Translations under genes and position numbers: made by a program
NCBI GenBank assembly: GCA_946478665.1
Contig: CAMLCZ010000012.1
Coordinates: forward strand, 1 to 54,431
From: an uncultured Bartonella sp.
GTDB lineage: Bacteria; Pseudomonadota; Alphaproteobacteria; Rhizobiales; Rhizobiaceae
DNA length: 54,431 nt
Direction: 5' to 3'
Shown: positions 16,674-25,238 of the stretch, piece after piece
How the letters are laid out: the number at the start of each line of letters is the position of its first letter
How positions within the stretch are numbered: position 1 is the first letter of the stretch
The notes under the pieces: generated by a model
What the model saw: the letters and a program-made list of their open reading frames with translations, nothing else
Told to the model about the DNA's origin: nothing
The model's database searches: none

Positions 16674-18857
16674 TTAACGTATCTGGCTCGTTGAGGACGA
16701 TACGATGTGCGATGTTGACGGGGTCACAAGAATTGGCGCCGATTGAAAATCTTTGATAAGCGAGCGTAACACAGATGAAGAAGCAGGAGACAATATTTGC
16801 GGTAAATCTGTCGCAACATTGTCATCATTCTTGGTGTCGGCAGTTGTTTTATTGGGGGTGAGAACAGAATTTTCTACCCCAAATAATGGTTTGGTTGATG
16901 TGGTTTGATGGGCATAAAGCATAGCGCGTTGCCATATCATGGCGGGTACACCCCCACCAAATGCTCTATTCATTGATGAAAAGTCATCATTGCCCATCCA
17001 GACTGCACCAGTGTAATTTCCCGTAAAGCCCACAAACCAAGCATCGCGATAGGCTTGCGATGTACCTGTTTTTCCTGCCACAAGTGTCATTGGTAATTGT
17101 GCCCGTTTACCTGAACCACGTGTGGTTACGCCCACCATCATTTGGTTCATATAAGCGGCAGATTGCGCACTTAATACACGATGTGTTTTATTGCCATCAC
17201 GCGAACAATCCCAAATAACATGCCCGTCTGGTGTCATAATCTGGGTGAAGCCATGACGATTGCCAGCCATGCCGCCATTGGCAAAGACGTTAAAACCCGT
17301 TGCTTGATCCATTGGTGTCATGTTGGAGGTGCCCAAGACCATCGTTTTGTGTGAAAAGATGTTGGCATCAATCCCCATATTCTTGATAAGATCTCGGATA
17401 GGTTGGGTATCACGATCAAGATATTGATATGTAATGCGCACCGGTACTGTGTTGATAGAAAATGCTAGCGCTGTTGCCAGATCAATATTGCCGCTATAAC
17501 GGCCAGAATTATTTTTCGGTGTCCAACCACCCCAATTAATTGGGGCATCCGACACGATCGTTTTTGGGGTGAGACCGCGTTCCATCGCTACAGCATAAAC
17601 ATAAGGCTTAAAGGATGAGCCCGGTTGCCGTCCGCCTTGTGTGGCGCGGTTAAATTGGCTTTCACCATAGTCACGCCCCCCAACAATGGCACGCACAGAA
17701 CCGTCATTGTCCAATATGACAGCGGCTGCTTGTTTGGCGTTATATTGTTCGCCATATTGCTGTAGATGATATTGGATCGATTCCTCGGTCGCTTTCTGTA
17801 TTCCTTGATCCAATGTGGTGCGAACAACAACATTATGGCTAGGAAGATCGTTGCCGATTTTTCTTACCTCGTCAAATGCCCAATCAAGAAAATAATTTGG
17901 TTGGTCATCATCAAGTTCATTAACAACACTGGCGGGATGGCGTCGGGCGCTTACGACTTGCCCTTCGGTCATTAATCCATCATCAACAAGGTTTGATAAT
18001 ACAACATTGGCACGCGCGCGAGCGGCCGGCAAATTGACATGCGGCGCATATTTAACCGGCGCTTTAAAAAGCCCTGCCAACATTGCTGCCTCAGCCAATG
18101 AGACATCGCGAACATCTTTACCAAAATAAAACCGTGAGGCCGCGGCAATACCAAATGCACCACCGCCCATGTAAGCATGATCGAGATAAAGTTGAAGAAT
18201 TTGCTTTTTGCTCAAATTGGCTTCCAGCCAAATGGCGAGATAAGCCTCCTTCACCTTGCGTTGGAAGGTGCGCTCATTGCTCAAAAAAAGATTTTTGGCC
18301 AATTGTTGTGTTAATGTTGAACCACCTTGAACAACACCATGTGCGCGTAAATTTTGGCTAAATGCGCGCGTAAGGCCAAAAAAATCTATCCCCCAATGGT
18401 CAAAGAAACGACGATCTTCTGTGGCGATAACCGCTTTAATGACATAATCGGGCATTTCTTCAATGGGAACCGCTTCACCATGTTGCGAACCACGACTACC
18501 AATGTAGTTTCCATGACGGTCAAGAAAATTGACGGCGAAATCCTCAGGCGATTGCCAATCTTTTTTGGTTAGGCTGAAGACAGATACGCCGATAAATGTA
18601 AAGATTGCAAAACCGATAAGCCCGAGTGTGAGACTTTCGTCGATAATCTCCACTAAAAATCTCTTCCAGCCACGCACCCTGAAACGGCGGAAGAAGATGG
18701 TGGCATCTTCCCAAAAAGCAGCAATCGCATGGCCGGTTTTAAATAAAGTAGTGTCAATCCAGGCATCGAAACCGATTAACCGTGGGCTACGGAACCGCTT
18801 CCTCTTATGTTTACATTTGTCTTTTTTAAAACCAAACATGGACAGTAATCTACTCAC
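16674..18857 (-). CDS. Class A penicillin-binding protein (PBP1A family)
   Basis: Bifunctional peptidoglycan glycosyltransferase/transpeptidase of 727 residues. A basic cytoplasmic N-terminus precedes one membrane segment at about 72-96. The GT51 domain shows catalytic Glu147 in ATEDRRFFDHWGID and GGSTLTQQLAKNLF (178-191). The transpeptidase has the SxxK motif SSFK at 414-417, SIN at 467-469 and KTGTSQ from Lys596, all intact. The Ser/Pro/Thr-rich C-terminal tail after about 660 is low complexity. It heads a leftward unit with the DUF1214 and DUF1254 genes. Several PBP1 paralogues are usual in Rhizobiales, so I do not give a symbol. Confidence 0.92.
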   Translation of the reverse strand: MSRLLSMFGFKKDKCKHKRKRFRSPRLIGFDAWIDTTLFKTGHAIAAFWEDATIFFRRFRVRGWKRFLVEIIDESLTLGLIGFAIFTFIGVSVFSLTKKDWQSPEDFAVNFLDRHGNYIGSRGSQHGEAVPIEEMPDYVIKAVIATEDRRFFDHWGIDFFGLTRAFSQNLRAHGVVQGGSTLTQQLAKNLFLSNERTFQRKVKEAYLAIWLEANLSKKQILQLYLDHAYMGGGAFGIAAASRFYFGKDVRDVSLAEAAMLAGLFKAPVKYAPHVNLPAARARANVVLSNLVDDGLMTEGQVVSARRHPASVVNELDDDQPNYFLDWAFDEVRKIGNDLPSHNVVVRTTLDQGIQKATEESIQYHLQQYGEQYNAKQAAAVILDNDGSVRAIVGGRDYGESQFNRATQGGRQPGSSFKPYVYAVAMERGLTPKTIVSDAPINWGGWTPKNNSGRYSGNIDLATALAFSINTVPVRITYQYLDRDTQPIRDLIKNMGIDANIFSHKTMVLGTSNMTPMDQATGFNVFANGGMAGNRHGFTQIMTPDGHVIWDCSRDGNKTHRVLSAQSAAYMNQMMVGVTTRGSGKRAQLPMTLVAGKTGTSQAYRDAWFVGFTGNYTGAVWMGNDDFSSMNRAFGGGVPAMIWQRAMLYAHQTTSTKPLFGVENSVLTPNKTTADTKNDDNVATDLPQILSPASSSVLRSLIKDFQSAPILVTPSTSHIVSSSTSQIR

Positions 18858-19202
18858 CGGAGATAAGGTATTTTTTCGTCGCTACATATAACCGTATTGA
18901 TGGGTAAGGGTTTATGGAACGACCACAGTTTTCCATGCTAAGAATTAAAATTAGATGAAATGCGTTCCATTGTTTTTGCGAGAAAACCGCGCTTTGCCGC
19001 AAATAATTTTTTACCGATATTATTCATGGTTAAAAATTGATGATTTTTATAAAACAACTGTATTACAAAGGCTTTTTCTGAAACAAATTATCAGCTAATA
19101 CATTTAGTAAATATCATATCGCAACAATCACTCTTATCGAGCGACAAGAATACCGATATTTCGTTCATTCTATATTCAGATATAGTGGGGTATATATACA
19201 AT
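18858..19202. other. Divergent intergenic region between the PBP gene and feuN
   Basis: About 345 bases, AT-rich. It must hold the promoters for the leftward PBP unit and for feuNPQ. I found no convincing consensus promoter pair, no RNA gene and no further open frame with a ribosome binding site. A FeuP-binding site is expected here if autoregulation is conserved, but I cannot point to it. Confidence 0.5.
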
Positions 19203-19439
19203 ATGATGAAAAAACTTCTCTTTTGCTTAATTGTCGCATGTTTATCCGCAACATCTGCTGCGCGTGCCGCAGATTGTACCGAAGTTGGCAAACGTGTTGC
19301 CGACGAACAAGGGGGTACACTTGCCAGAACTACGCTTGAACAGAAAAACGGCGCTGAGGTTTGTGTCGTCGTCGTTGTTATTCCGGCGCGCGACGGTGAA
19401 AAGCCACGCCGTGTTGAGGTTGCGGTTCCTGCCCATTAA
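19203..19439 (+). CDS. feuN: FeuN-like small periplasmic protein
   Basis: A 78-residue exported protein. MMKKLLFCLIVACLSATSAARA is a clear signal peptide ending at ARA-AD. The mature peptide has two cysteines (DCTEV and EVCVVVVVIP) and ends in RRVEVAVPAH. It lies 20 bases upstream of the response regulator and kinase genes, the position occupied by feuN in Sinorhizobium, where the product is a periplasmic inhibitor that keeps FeuPQ in check. The call rests on size, export signal and position. The ribosome binding site is weak; either of the two adjacent ATG codons could be used. Confidence 0.72.
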   Translation: MMKKLLFCLIVACLSATSAARAADCTEVGKRVADEQGGTLARTTLEQKNGAEVCVVVVVIPARDGEKPRRVEVAVPAH

Positions 19440-19459
19440 TATCGTCAGGAAAAGCCATC

Positions 19460-20128
19460 ATGCGTATTCTTGTAGTTGAAGATGATTCTGCGCTTAACCG
19501 CCAGATTGTTGAAGCGCTTAATGAAGCAGGATATGCAGTTGATAGTGCTTTTGACGGACAAGAAGGGCACTTCTTAGGTGATACGGAACCTTATGACGCA
19601 GTCATTTTAGATATTGGTTTGCCTAAAATGGATGGCATCACGGTGGTAGAAAAATGGCGCCGTGATGGGCGGACAATGCCAGTTTTAATGGTTACCGCCC
19701 GTGATAGATGGTCCGATAAGGTTGCTGGTATTGATGCTGGAGCCGACGATTATGTGGCCAAACCTTTCCATATGGAAGAAGTTTTGGCGCGTTTGCGTGC
19801 TTTGATAAGGCGTGCTGCTGGTCATGCATCAAGTGAGCTTGTTTGTGGTCCAGTCGTTCTGGATACCAAAACATCGCGCGTGCTGGTCAATGGGCAGGTC
19901 ATCAAATTAACATCACTGGAATACGGGCTTTTATCTTATTTGATGCATCATCAGAATGAAATTGTTTCGCGCACGGTTTTAACAGAACATCTCTATGACC
20001 AGGATTTTGACAGGGATTCCAATACGATTGAGGTATTTGTTGGTCGGTTGAGAAAAAAGTTGGGTGTTGATATTATCGAAACAATCCGTGGAATGGGGTA
20101 TCGTCTTAAAACTCCTGAACAATCATGA
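19460..20128 (+). CDS. feuP: OmpR-family response regulator FeuP
   Basis: A 222-residue two-component regulator. The receiver domain has DD at 8-9, phospho-acceptor Asp51 (VILDIGLPKMDG), Thr79 in MVTARD and Lys101 in VAKPF. The C-terminal winged helix has LTSLEYGLLSYLMHHQNEIV and DSNTIEVFVGRLRKKLG, typical of OmpR/PhoB. It is preceded by feuN and overlaps feuQ by four bases, so the three are one operon. In rhizobia FeuPQ responds to envelope/osmotic conditions and controls export of cyclic glucan; in Brucella the iron link suggested by the name was not upheld. Targets here are unknown. Confidence 0.88.
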   Translation: MRILVVEDDSALNRQIVEALNEAGYAVDSAFDGQEGHFLGDTEPYDAVILDIGLPKMDGITVVEKWRRDGRTMPVLMVTARDRWSDKVAGIDAGADDYVAKPFHMEEVLARLRALIRRAAGHASSELVCGPVVLDTKTSRVLVNGQVIKLTSLEYGLLSYLMHHQNEIVSRTVLTEHLYDQDFDRDSNTIEVFVGRLRKKLGVDIIETIRGMGYRLKTPEQS

Positions 20129-21558
20129 AGGTGTCACCCATGAGGAATTGGCCAGTCTTGAAACAGGCTTCGGTTATATTCCATATCATCCAGAAATCAT
20201 TAGGACTAAGAGTTAGCATCTTATCGACCCTATGGGTCATTGTGGCTTTGATGGCCATCGCGGCTGTTAGTATTGTGTTTTATCGCCAAACAAATGAACA
20301 ATATCTTGAACGTATTCTAACCGCTCATCTATATAGTCTTATTTCAGCGGTGAATGTGTCATCTGACGGAAAATTACAGGGTGATCCCGAGTTAGGGGAT
20401 ATCCGCTACTCTGATCCTTCATCAGGCTGGTACTGGGAAGTTGTTTCTTTATCAAGCACATTGCGTGGAAGGTTAACATCAGCATCTCTTGGTTGGCGCA
20501 AAATACCATCCCCCAATGAAGCCACTGAACCGTTTGACCGTAAGTTTTTCCGTTCTTACCGTGTACCGGGACCAGATGGACAACATTTGCTTGTGGTCGA
20601 AAACGATATCATTGTTGATAATCAAAACCATGTTGCCCGATTTCGCGTAATGGGTAACATTGATGAAACCTATGCCCAATTGCAAAAATTCAAAACCACC
20701 TTGCTATGGTATTTATCGCTTTTAGGTATGGCGAGTGTCCTCATCAACATTGTGATTATCTTTGTCAGTTTGCGGCCTTTACGACGAATTCGTTATTCTC
20801 TTGCAGATATTCGTGCCGGAAAAAACGATCACGTTGACACGAATTTGCCAATAGAAGTTATGCCACTGGCAAACGAAATGAATGCGCTGATTGATAATAA
20901 TCAGCGTATTGTTGAACGCTTTCGAGTGCAGGTTGGAAATCTTGCACATTCTTTAAAAACGCCGTTGTCCGTCATTGCCAATGAGGCAGAGAAGGGCAAT
21001 ACCTCGCAAACAAAACTTATTGGTGAGCAGGCCGCTTTAATGCAGGCGCAGATCAACCATTATCTGCAACGCGCCAGAATAGCTGCACAAAGAGATAGTG
21101 TGATTTATAAAACGCCCATTCGCCCTATTTTAGAGCGGTTGGTAAGGGTAATGGGAAAGATAAATCCGGATAAATCCCTTGAGCTGCAAATGAATATGTC
21201 TGAAATCTTTTTTGCTGGCGAAAAAGAAGATTTAGAAGAAATTGTTGGTAACCTGCTGGAAAACGCTTGCAAATGGGCAAAACATAAAATCACTATTCAG
21301 TGTGATATAAGTGAAACCAGCAGCTCCACGCCCGTGTTATTGATCGGCGTAGACGATGATGGCATAGGTCTTGCCGCTGACAAACGGGAAGAAGCAATTA
21401 AACGGGGAAAAAGACTTGATGAAAGTAAACCCGGTACAGGATTGGGGCTGTCAATAGTCTCCGATATGGTCAATGACTATGGTGGTTCTATTCAATTGGC
21501 GGATAGTCCCTTGGGTGGGTTGTCCGTTAAACTCTCATTGCCATGCTTTAATGATTAG
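20125..21558 (+). CDS. feuQ: Sensor histidine kinase FeuQ
   Basis: A 477-residue inner-membrane sensor kinase. Two membrane segments (about 34-55 and 193-212) enclose a periplasmic domain. A HAMP-like linker follows (LRRIRYSLADIRAGKND). The H-box is NLAHSLKTPLSVIANEAE with His275. The ATPase domain has NLLENACKWAKHKI, DDDGIGLAADKREEA and GTGLGLSIVSDMV. It shares the ATGA overlap with feuP. The last ~37 bases and the downstream intergenic DNA are duplicated at 21879 onward. It converges on a monooxygenase gene. Confidence 0.88.
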   Translation: MKVSPMRNWPVLKQASVIFHIIQKSLGLRVSILSTLWVIVALMAIAAVSIVFYRQTNEQYLERILTAHLYSLISAVNVSSDGKLQGDPELGDIRYSDPSSGWYWEVVSLSSTLRGRLTSASLGWRKIPSPNEATEPFDRKFFRSYRVPGPDGQHLLVVENDIIVDNQNHVARFRVMGNIDETYAQLQKFKTTLLWYLSLLGMASVLINIVIIFVSLRPLRRIRYSLADIRAGKNDHVDTNLPIEVMPLANEMNALIDNNQRIVERFRVQVGNLAHSLKTPLSVIANEAEKGNTSQTKLIGEQAALMQAQINHYLQRARIAAQRDSVIYKTPIRPILERLVRVMGKINPDKSLELQMNMSEIFFAGEKEDLEEIVGNLLENACKWAKHKITIQCDISETSSSTPVLLIGVDDDGIGLAADKREEAIKRGKRLDESKPGTGLGLSIVSDMVNDYGGSIQLADSPLGGLSVKLSLPCFND

Positions 21559-21872
21559 AGACATAGTTCTCTCAAGTCTCATACCAAACTGGTGTCTGGC
21601 CAAACTAGTGTCTGACCTAACTAGTGTCGGGTATGAGAAATCATGGCATGGATTTGCGCTTTGCGGTCAACGGGTTGAGGGGCATCGTCACTCATGTGCA
21701 AGCCGAAACGGTTTCTGAGTAATTCACCCGTTTGCGGCGCTGTACGTAACCCTCTTTTTTCCAAAATCGGCATCACATCACGAGTAAACGGTTCGATATC
21801 GTCCGGTAATGCTGGGAACAGCACACTAAATCCATCGACTATACCATTCAATGAGCAGATAATTCCTTGCAT
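21522..21872. repeat. Tandem duplication unit 1 (feuQ end, spacer, monooxygenase end)
   Basis: This unit begins in the end of feuQ at GTCCGTTAAACT and runs through the spacer into a truncated copy of the 3' end of the convergent monooxygenase gene. The same order of sequences recurs at 21879-22208. The offset is 357 bases on the feuQ side and 341 on the monooxygenase side, because unit 1 has one extra 16-base element ACTAGTGTCTGACCTA in the spacer. Unit 1 carries the functional feuQ end, unit 2 the functional monooxygenase end. Confidence 0.92.
21621..21872 (-). pseudogene. Truncated 3' copy of the LLM flavin monooxygenase gene
   Basis: Encodes, leftward, the last ~75 residues of the neighbouring monooxygenase (VLFPALPDDIEPFTRDVMPI through MISHTRH) with a few changes (for example Met-Ser for Met-Asn near the end). 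Upstream of this the similarity stops near 21843 and the frame runs into the duplicated feuQ end, so there is no proper N-terminus. It is a remnant left by the tandem duplication. Confidence 0.9.
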
Positions 21873-21878
21873 GGGGGG

Positions 21879-21921
21879 GTCCGTTAAACTGTCACTGCCA
21901 TGCTTTAACGATTGGGGATTT
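21879..21921 (+). pseudogene. Duplicated 3' end of feuQ with lost stop codon
   Basis: Copy of the last codons of feuQ (SVKLSLPCFND). Several third-position changes are present, and the stop TAG of the parent is TGG here, so the frame reads on. It has no start and is only a fragment. Confidence 0.85.
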
Positions 21922-22208
21922 AGTCCTCTCATATCTCATAGCAAACTAGTGTCTGGCCAAACTAGTGTCGGGTATGAGAAATCATGGCATGAATTTGCGC
22001 TTTGCGGTCAACGGGTTGAGGGGCATCGTCATTCATGGGCAAGCCGAAACGGTTTCTGAGTAATTCACCCGTTTGCGGCGCTGTACGTAACCCTCTTTTT
22101 TCCAAAATCGGCATCACATCACGAGTAAACGGTTCGATATCGTCCGGTAATGCTGGGAACAGCACATTAAAACCATCGGCTGCACCACCTTCAAACCATT
22201 CCTGCATG
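21879..22208. repeat. Tandem duplication unit 2
   Basis: Second copy of the feuQ end/spacer/monooxygenase end block, matching 21522-21872. Strong similarity ends near 22184, with a weaker match extending to CCTGCATG at 22201-22208. The spacer here has two CTAGTGTC elements, against three CTRGTGTC elements in unit 1. Confidence 0.92.
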
Positions 22209-23326
22209 ACATCGGCGATTTCATGTGCTGTACCAACAACAATCAAATGCCCACGTGAACAAAGGAAGCGTTCAATCATTTGTTTGAGTGTCAATTGGTT
22301 ACGTCGCGCATCATCAAGCACAACGCGCATCCGACTTGTCACATCAGCGCTGTCAGCAATATCCAATATCTCATCTGGAACTGGTTCTTCCAAATTAAAA
22401 TCTGCAAGGTTTCTATTAAGCAGAAATGATAATCGTTCGATACCCGATTCTGGTAATGCAAGCCGGTTGAGGTAATCGAGCTTTGCTTCAGCCTCTTCAT
22501 GAGTTTTACCAAGAATTGGAACTATTCCGGGGAAAACGAGAAGATCTTCGTTTTTTCGTCCAGCTTCCACACCACGTTGTTTTATTTCACGATAAAATGC
22601 TTGTGCTTGTGACAAATTACATTGCGCAGTGAATATAACATCGGCATATTTTGCTGCAAATTTTTTGCCTACTTCAGAAGAGCCGGCCTGTGCCAGCAAT
22701 GGTCGTCCTTGTGGGGAATGGGGAACAGTCAAAGGACCGATACTTCTTGTGTATGATCCCGTGTAATTTGCTTCATGAACAGCAGATTGATTTAAATATA
22801 ATCCTGACTTTTTATCTGCAATGCGCGCGTCTGGTTGCCAGCTTGCCCATAAAGCTTGAACGGCATTCAACACATCTTCTGCGCGCGCATAGCGTTCTTC
22901 TCGTGGAGCCAAAACATCTCGACCAAAATTCTTTGCCTCGGATAGTGTCGTGGAGGTTACGATATTCCATCCCACACGCCCATTAGAAATATGATCAATC
23001 GAGGCAAAGCGTCTTGCAATATGATAGGGGTGATCAAAAGTTGTTGATGCTGTACCAATAAGCCCTATGGTTTTTGTTACTGCAGCCAATGCCGAAAGCA
23101 CGACTTGTGTGTCCAAGGCACCCGATACACTATAGCGGGCTTCATTTGGTAAAGATAATATATCGCCTAGGAATAGAGCATCGAACTTACCGTTTTCAGC
23201 CTTTTGTGCTATATCCGTCCAGTATGACAGACGGGTAATTGCAAGGGGGTCAACATTGGGCATACGCCACGACGCAGCATGACTTCCCAAACCAAATATC
23301 ATTGCATTCAGGTGCATTCTACGCAT
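21962..23326 (-). CDS. LLM class flavin-dependent monooxygenase (NtaA/SnaA/DszA type)
   Basis: A 454-residue FMNH2-dependent oxygenase of the bacterial luciferase-like group. The N-terminus MHLNAMIFGLGSHAASWRMP, then SIDHISNGRVGWNIVTS and PQGRPLLAQAGSSEVGKKFA, are characteristic of the NtaA/SnaA/SoxA subgroup, which oxidises chelators, alkanesulfonates or antibiotic precursors. A separate flavin reductase is needed and none is in the window. The ATG at 23326 follows AAGGG seven bases upstream. It converges on feuQ, and its 3' end is duplicated in that border. The substrate cannot be predicted. Confidence 0.88.
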   Translation of the reverse strand: MRRMHLNAMIFGLGSHAASWRMPNVDPLAITRLSYWTDIAQKAENGKFDALFLGDILSLPNEARYSVSGALDTQVVLSALAAVTKTIGLIGTASTTFDHPYHIARRFASIDHISNGRVGWNIVTSTTLSEAKNFGRDVLAPREERYARAEDVLNAVQALWASWQPDARIADKKSGLYLNQSAVHEANYTGSYTRSIGPLTVPHSPQGRPLLAQAGSSEVGKKFAAKYADVIFTAQCNLSQAQAFYREIKQRGVEAGRKNEDLLVFPGIVPILGKTHEEAEAKLDYLNRLALPESGIERLSFLLNRNLADFNLEEPVPDEILDIADSADVTSRMRVVLDDARRNQLTLKQMIERFLCSRGHLIVVGTAHEIADVMQEWFEGGAADGFNVLFPALPDDIEPFTRDVMPILEKRGLRTAPQTGELLRNRFGLPMNDDAPQPVDRKAQIHAMISHTRH

Positions 23327-23517
23327 GACATAACCCTTATTATCTTATTGACCCTATTATTGGATTTGCACATAGACTGTTTTTCAATATTTTTGCTATA
23401 AAAAATTACGTAAGCAATGTGGGGTATAATGTCGCAATAAAACGGCAAAAATTAGAAAAAAGTTTTGTTTTTTCCAGATCTTGCGGCTATTAGAGCATTA
23501 AACTATATTGGTGTGTT

Positions 23518-23919
23518 ATGAAAAAGAGTCTTTTGGTCGTAATTTCTACTGGTTTAATTTTGTCTGGATGTAATCAACATTCGTTGAACAACAGTGAATC
23601 GTCCACAACACACATTATTCTTAATGCTATGGGGAACGGATTGCTGGGACAGTCAGCTACTGCGTTGTCAAAACCAGTTCGCAAACAGGCATTGGAAGCG
23701 GAATATAAAGCGCTGGAATATACCGATGCTGGTAAATCAGTTGATTGGGCTTCACCAAAGGGTGACGCGTCGGGTTCTGTGACGCCTGGTCAGCCATATC
23801 AGGTTGGTTCGCAAAATTGCCGGCAATATAGCCACTCATTTACGATTAATGGTGTGCCACAGACGGCGCGCGGTAGTGCTTGCCGCAATTCTGATGGCTC
23901 ATGGACACCTCTGACTTGA
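23518..23919 (+). CDS. Small surface-antigen-like lipoprotein
   Basis: A 133-residue lipoprotein. The signal peptide MKKSLLVVISTGLILSGC ends in a perfect lipobox LSGC. The mature part has a Gly/Ala-rich stretch (MGNGLLGQSATALSKPVRKQ), then the C-terminal motif YTDAGKSVDWASPKGDASGSV, CRQYSHSFTINGVPQTARGS and CRNSDGSWTPL, typical of the RT0821/Lpp0805 17-kDa surface-antigen relatives. It probably sits in the outer membrane facing the periplasm. It is transcribed alone ahead of the ccm operon. Function unknown. Confidence 0.82.
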   Translation: MKKSLLVVISTGLILSGCNQHSLNNSESSTTHIILNAMGNGLLGQSATALSKPVRKQALEAEYKALEYTDAGKSVDWASPKGDASGSVTPGQPYQVGSQNCRQYSHSFTINGVPQTARGSACRNSDGSWTPLT

Positions 23920-24029
23920 TGAGGATACACCCTGCTTAAGGTACACCTCACTTGATATTGTGATGAAATCGGTGGGATCACAAAATTAAGTTATAGCCTT
24001 TTATAACACGCTCCTATATTGGACAGCTT

Positions 24030-25238
24030 ATGGAATTTTGGATTTTTGTTAGCATTTTTGCCATTGTTGTAGCATTAGTGGCATTGTGGTCGGTAAGCCG
24101 CACTATTTCAGGAGAAAAAGTGCGTACACCTGTTGATTCAGTTTCATCGGACATTGAAATTTATAAAAATCAGCTTGGTGAAATTGACGCGGATTTAAAG
24201 CGTGGATTGATTGATGAAGAAAGCGCACAAGAAGCGCGTCTTGAACTTTCACGTAATATTCTGGCAGCAGAAAAGGAAGTTTCCAAGTCAGCCTTTGTTG
24301 GCAATAGAAGCGTTGCTATGCGCGTCATTATTAGCCTTGGAATATTGTTAGTGCCGATCGTCACAATTGGTGTTTATGCCTTAACAGGGCATCCGGGTGT
24401 TGAAAGCCACCCTTTCAGTGAATTGATGGATGCAAATCCTGCAACTTTGTCTCCTTCTGAAACACTTGTGCGTACCGAGGCCTTATTTGCGCGTAATCCG
24501 GAGAATGGAAAGCTCGCAGATGAATTATCTTCTGCCTATCTGGTTGCCGGACGTTTTCAGGACGCAGTTAATACCTATGTTGAAGCTTTGAGGTTGAACG
24601 GGGATTCGGCGCCGCGTTTGGTTGGATATGGTATGGCATTGGCTGGCTATAACGGCGGAACAATTAATGATGATGCGCTTAAAAGCTTTGAAAAAGCGGC
24701 AAAATTGTCACCCGATGATTTCTATCCTCGGTTGTTTATTGCGGAAGCTTCGCGTCAGGCTGGCAAACCAAAAGAGGCCGCAGATGGGTTGCAGGCGTTT
24801 CTTGATCGCTCGCCGAAAAACAGTCCTTGGCGTCCGCGGGTGGAAGAATTGATTGAACAATTGCGTGAGCAGGCAGCAACACCACAACAGTTGCCAAGCA
24901 GTGATGCAAAAGACGCCAACGTTGCAAAAGATGCCCGTGCTGCAAAAGATGCCAATGCTGGCAAAGATGGTAATGCTGCAATAGAGGGCATTAGTCCGGA
25001 AATGATAGGCCAGATGGTCAATGGCTTGGCGGAACGACTACAAAAACAGCCTGATGATTTGGACGGGTGGAAAATGCTTGTCCATTCATGGTTGGTATTA
25101 AAAGATAAAGAAAAGGCTAAGGCAGCTTTGATTGATGGTAGCAAAAAACTACCCCATGACAAAGCTGTTGAACTATTAGCTTATGGAAAATCAGAGGGGC
25201 TTGTTTTGGATGATAAATCAGGTGAAAACAGGCAATGA
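24030..25238 (+). CDS. ccmI: Cytochrome c biogenesis protein CcmI (CycH)
   Basis: A 402-residue inner-membrane protein that presents apocytochrome c to the haem ligation complex. It has an N-terminal membrane helix (FWIFVSIFAIVVALVALWSV), a cytoplasmic loop (DIEIYKNQLGEIDADLKRGL, typical of CcmI), a second helix at about 92-120 (MRVIISLGILLVPIVTIGVY) and a periplasmic TPR domain. A stretch at residues ~293-316 consists of four six-residue repeats (AKDANV-like). The stop overlaps the ATG of ccmE, starting the ccmI-ccmE-ccmF-ccmH operon seen in other Rhizobiales. Confidence 0.92.
   Translation: MEFWIFVSIFAIVVALVALWSVSRTISGEKVRTPVDSVSSDIEIYKNQLGEIDADLKRGLIDEESAQEARLELSRNILAAEKEVSKSAFVGNRSVAMRVIISLGILLVPIVTIGVYALTGHPGVESHPFSELMDANPATLSPSETLVRTEALFARNPENGKLADELSSAYLVAGRFQDAVNTYVEALRLNGDSAPRLVGYGMALAGYNGGTINDDALKSFEKAAKLSPDDFYPRLFIAEASRQAGKPKEAADGLQAFLDRSPKNSPWRPRVEELIEQLREQAATPQQLPSSDAKDANVAKDARAAKDANAGKDGNAAIEGISPEMIGQMVNGLAERLQKQPDDLDGWKMLVHSWLVLKDKEKAKAALIDGSKKLPHDKAVELLAYGKSEGLVLDDKSGENRQ
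24906..24977 (+). repeat. 18-bp in-frame tandem repeat within ccmI
   Basis: Four 18-base units at 24906, 24924, 24942 and 24960 follow GCAAAAGATGCCAATGCT with a few changes. They encode AKDANV, AKDARA, AKDANA and GKDGNA in the linker between TPR segments. The period is a multiple of three, so copy-number change would keep frame. Confidence 0.85.

Noticed and set aside
21621..21932. Independent small gene of about 103 codons
   Set aside because: It is the monooxygenase 3' end fused by duplication to the antisense of the feuQ end; no start signal.
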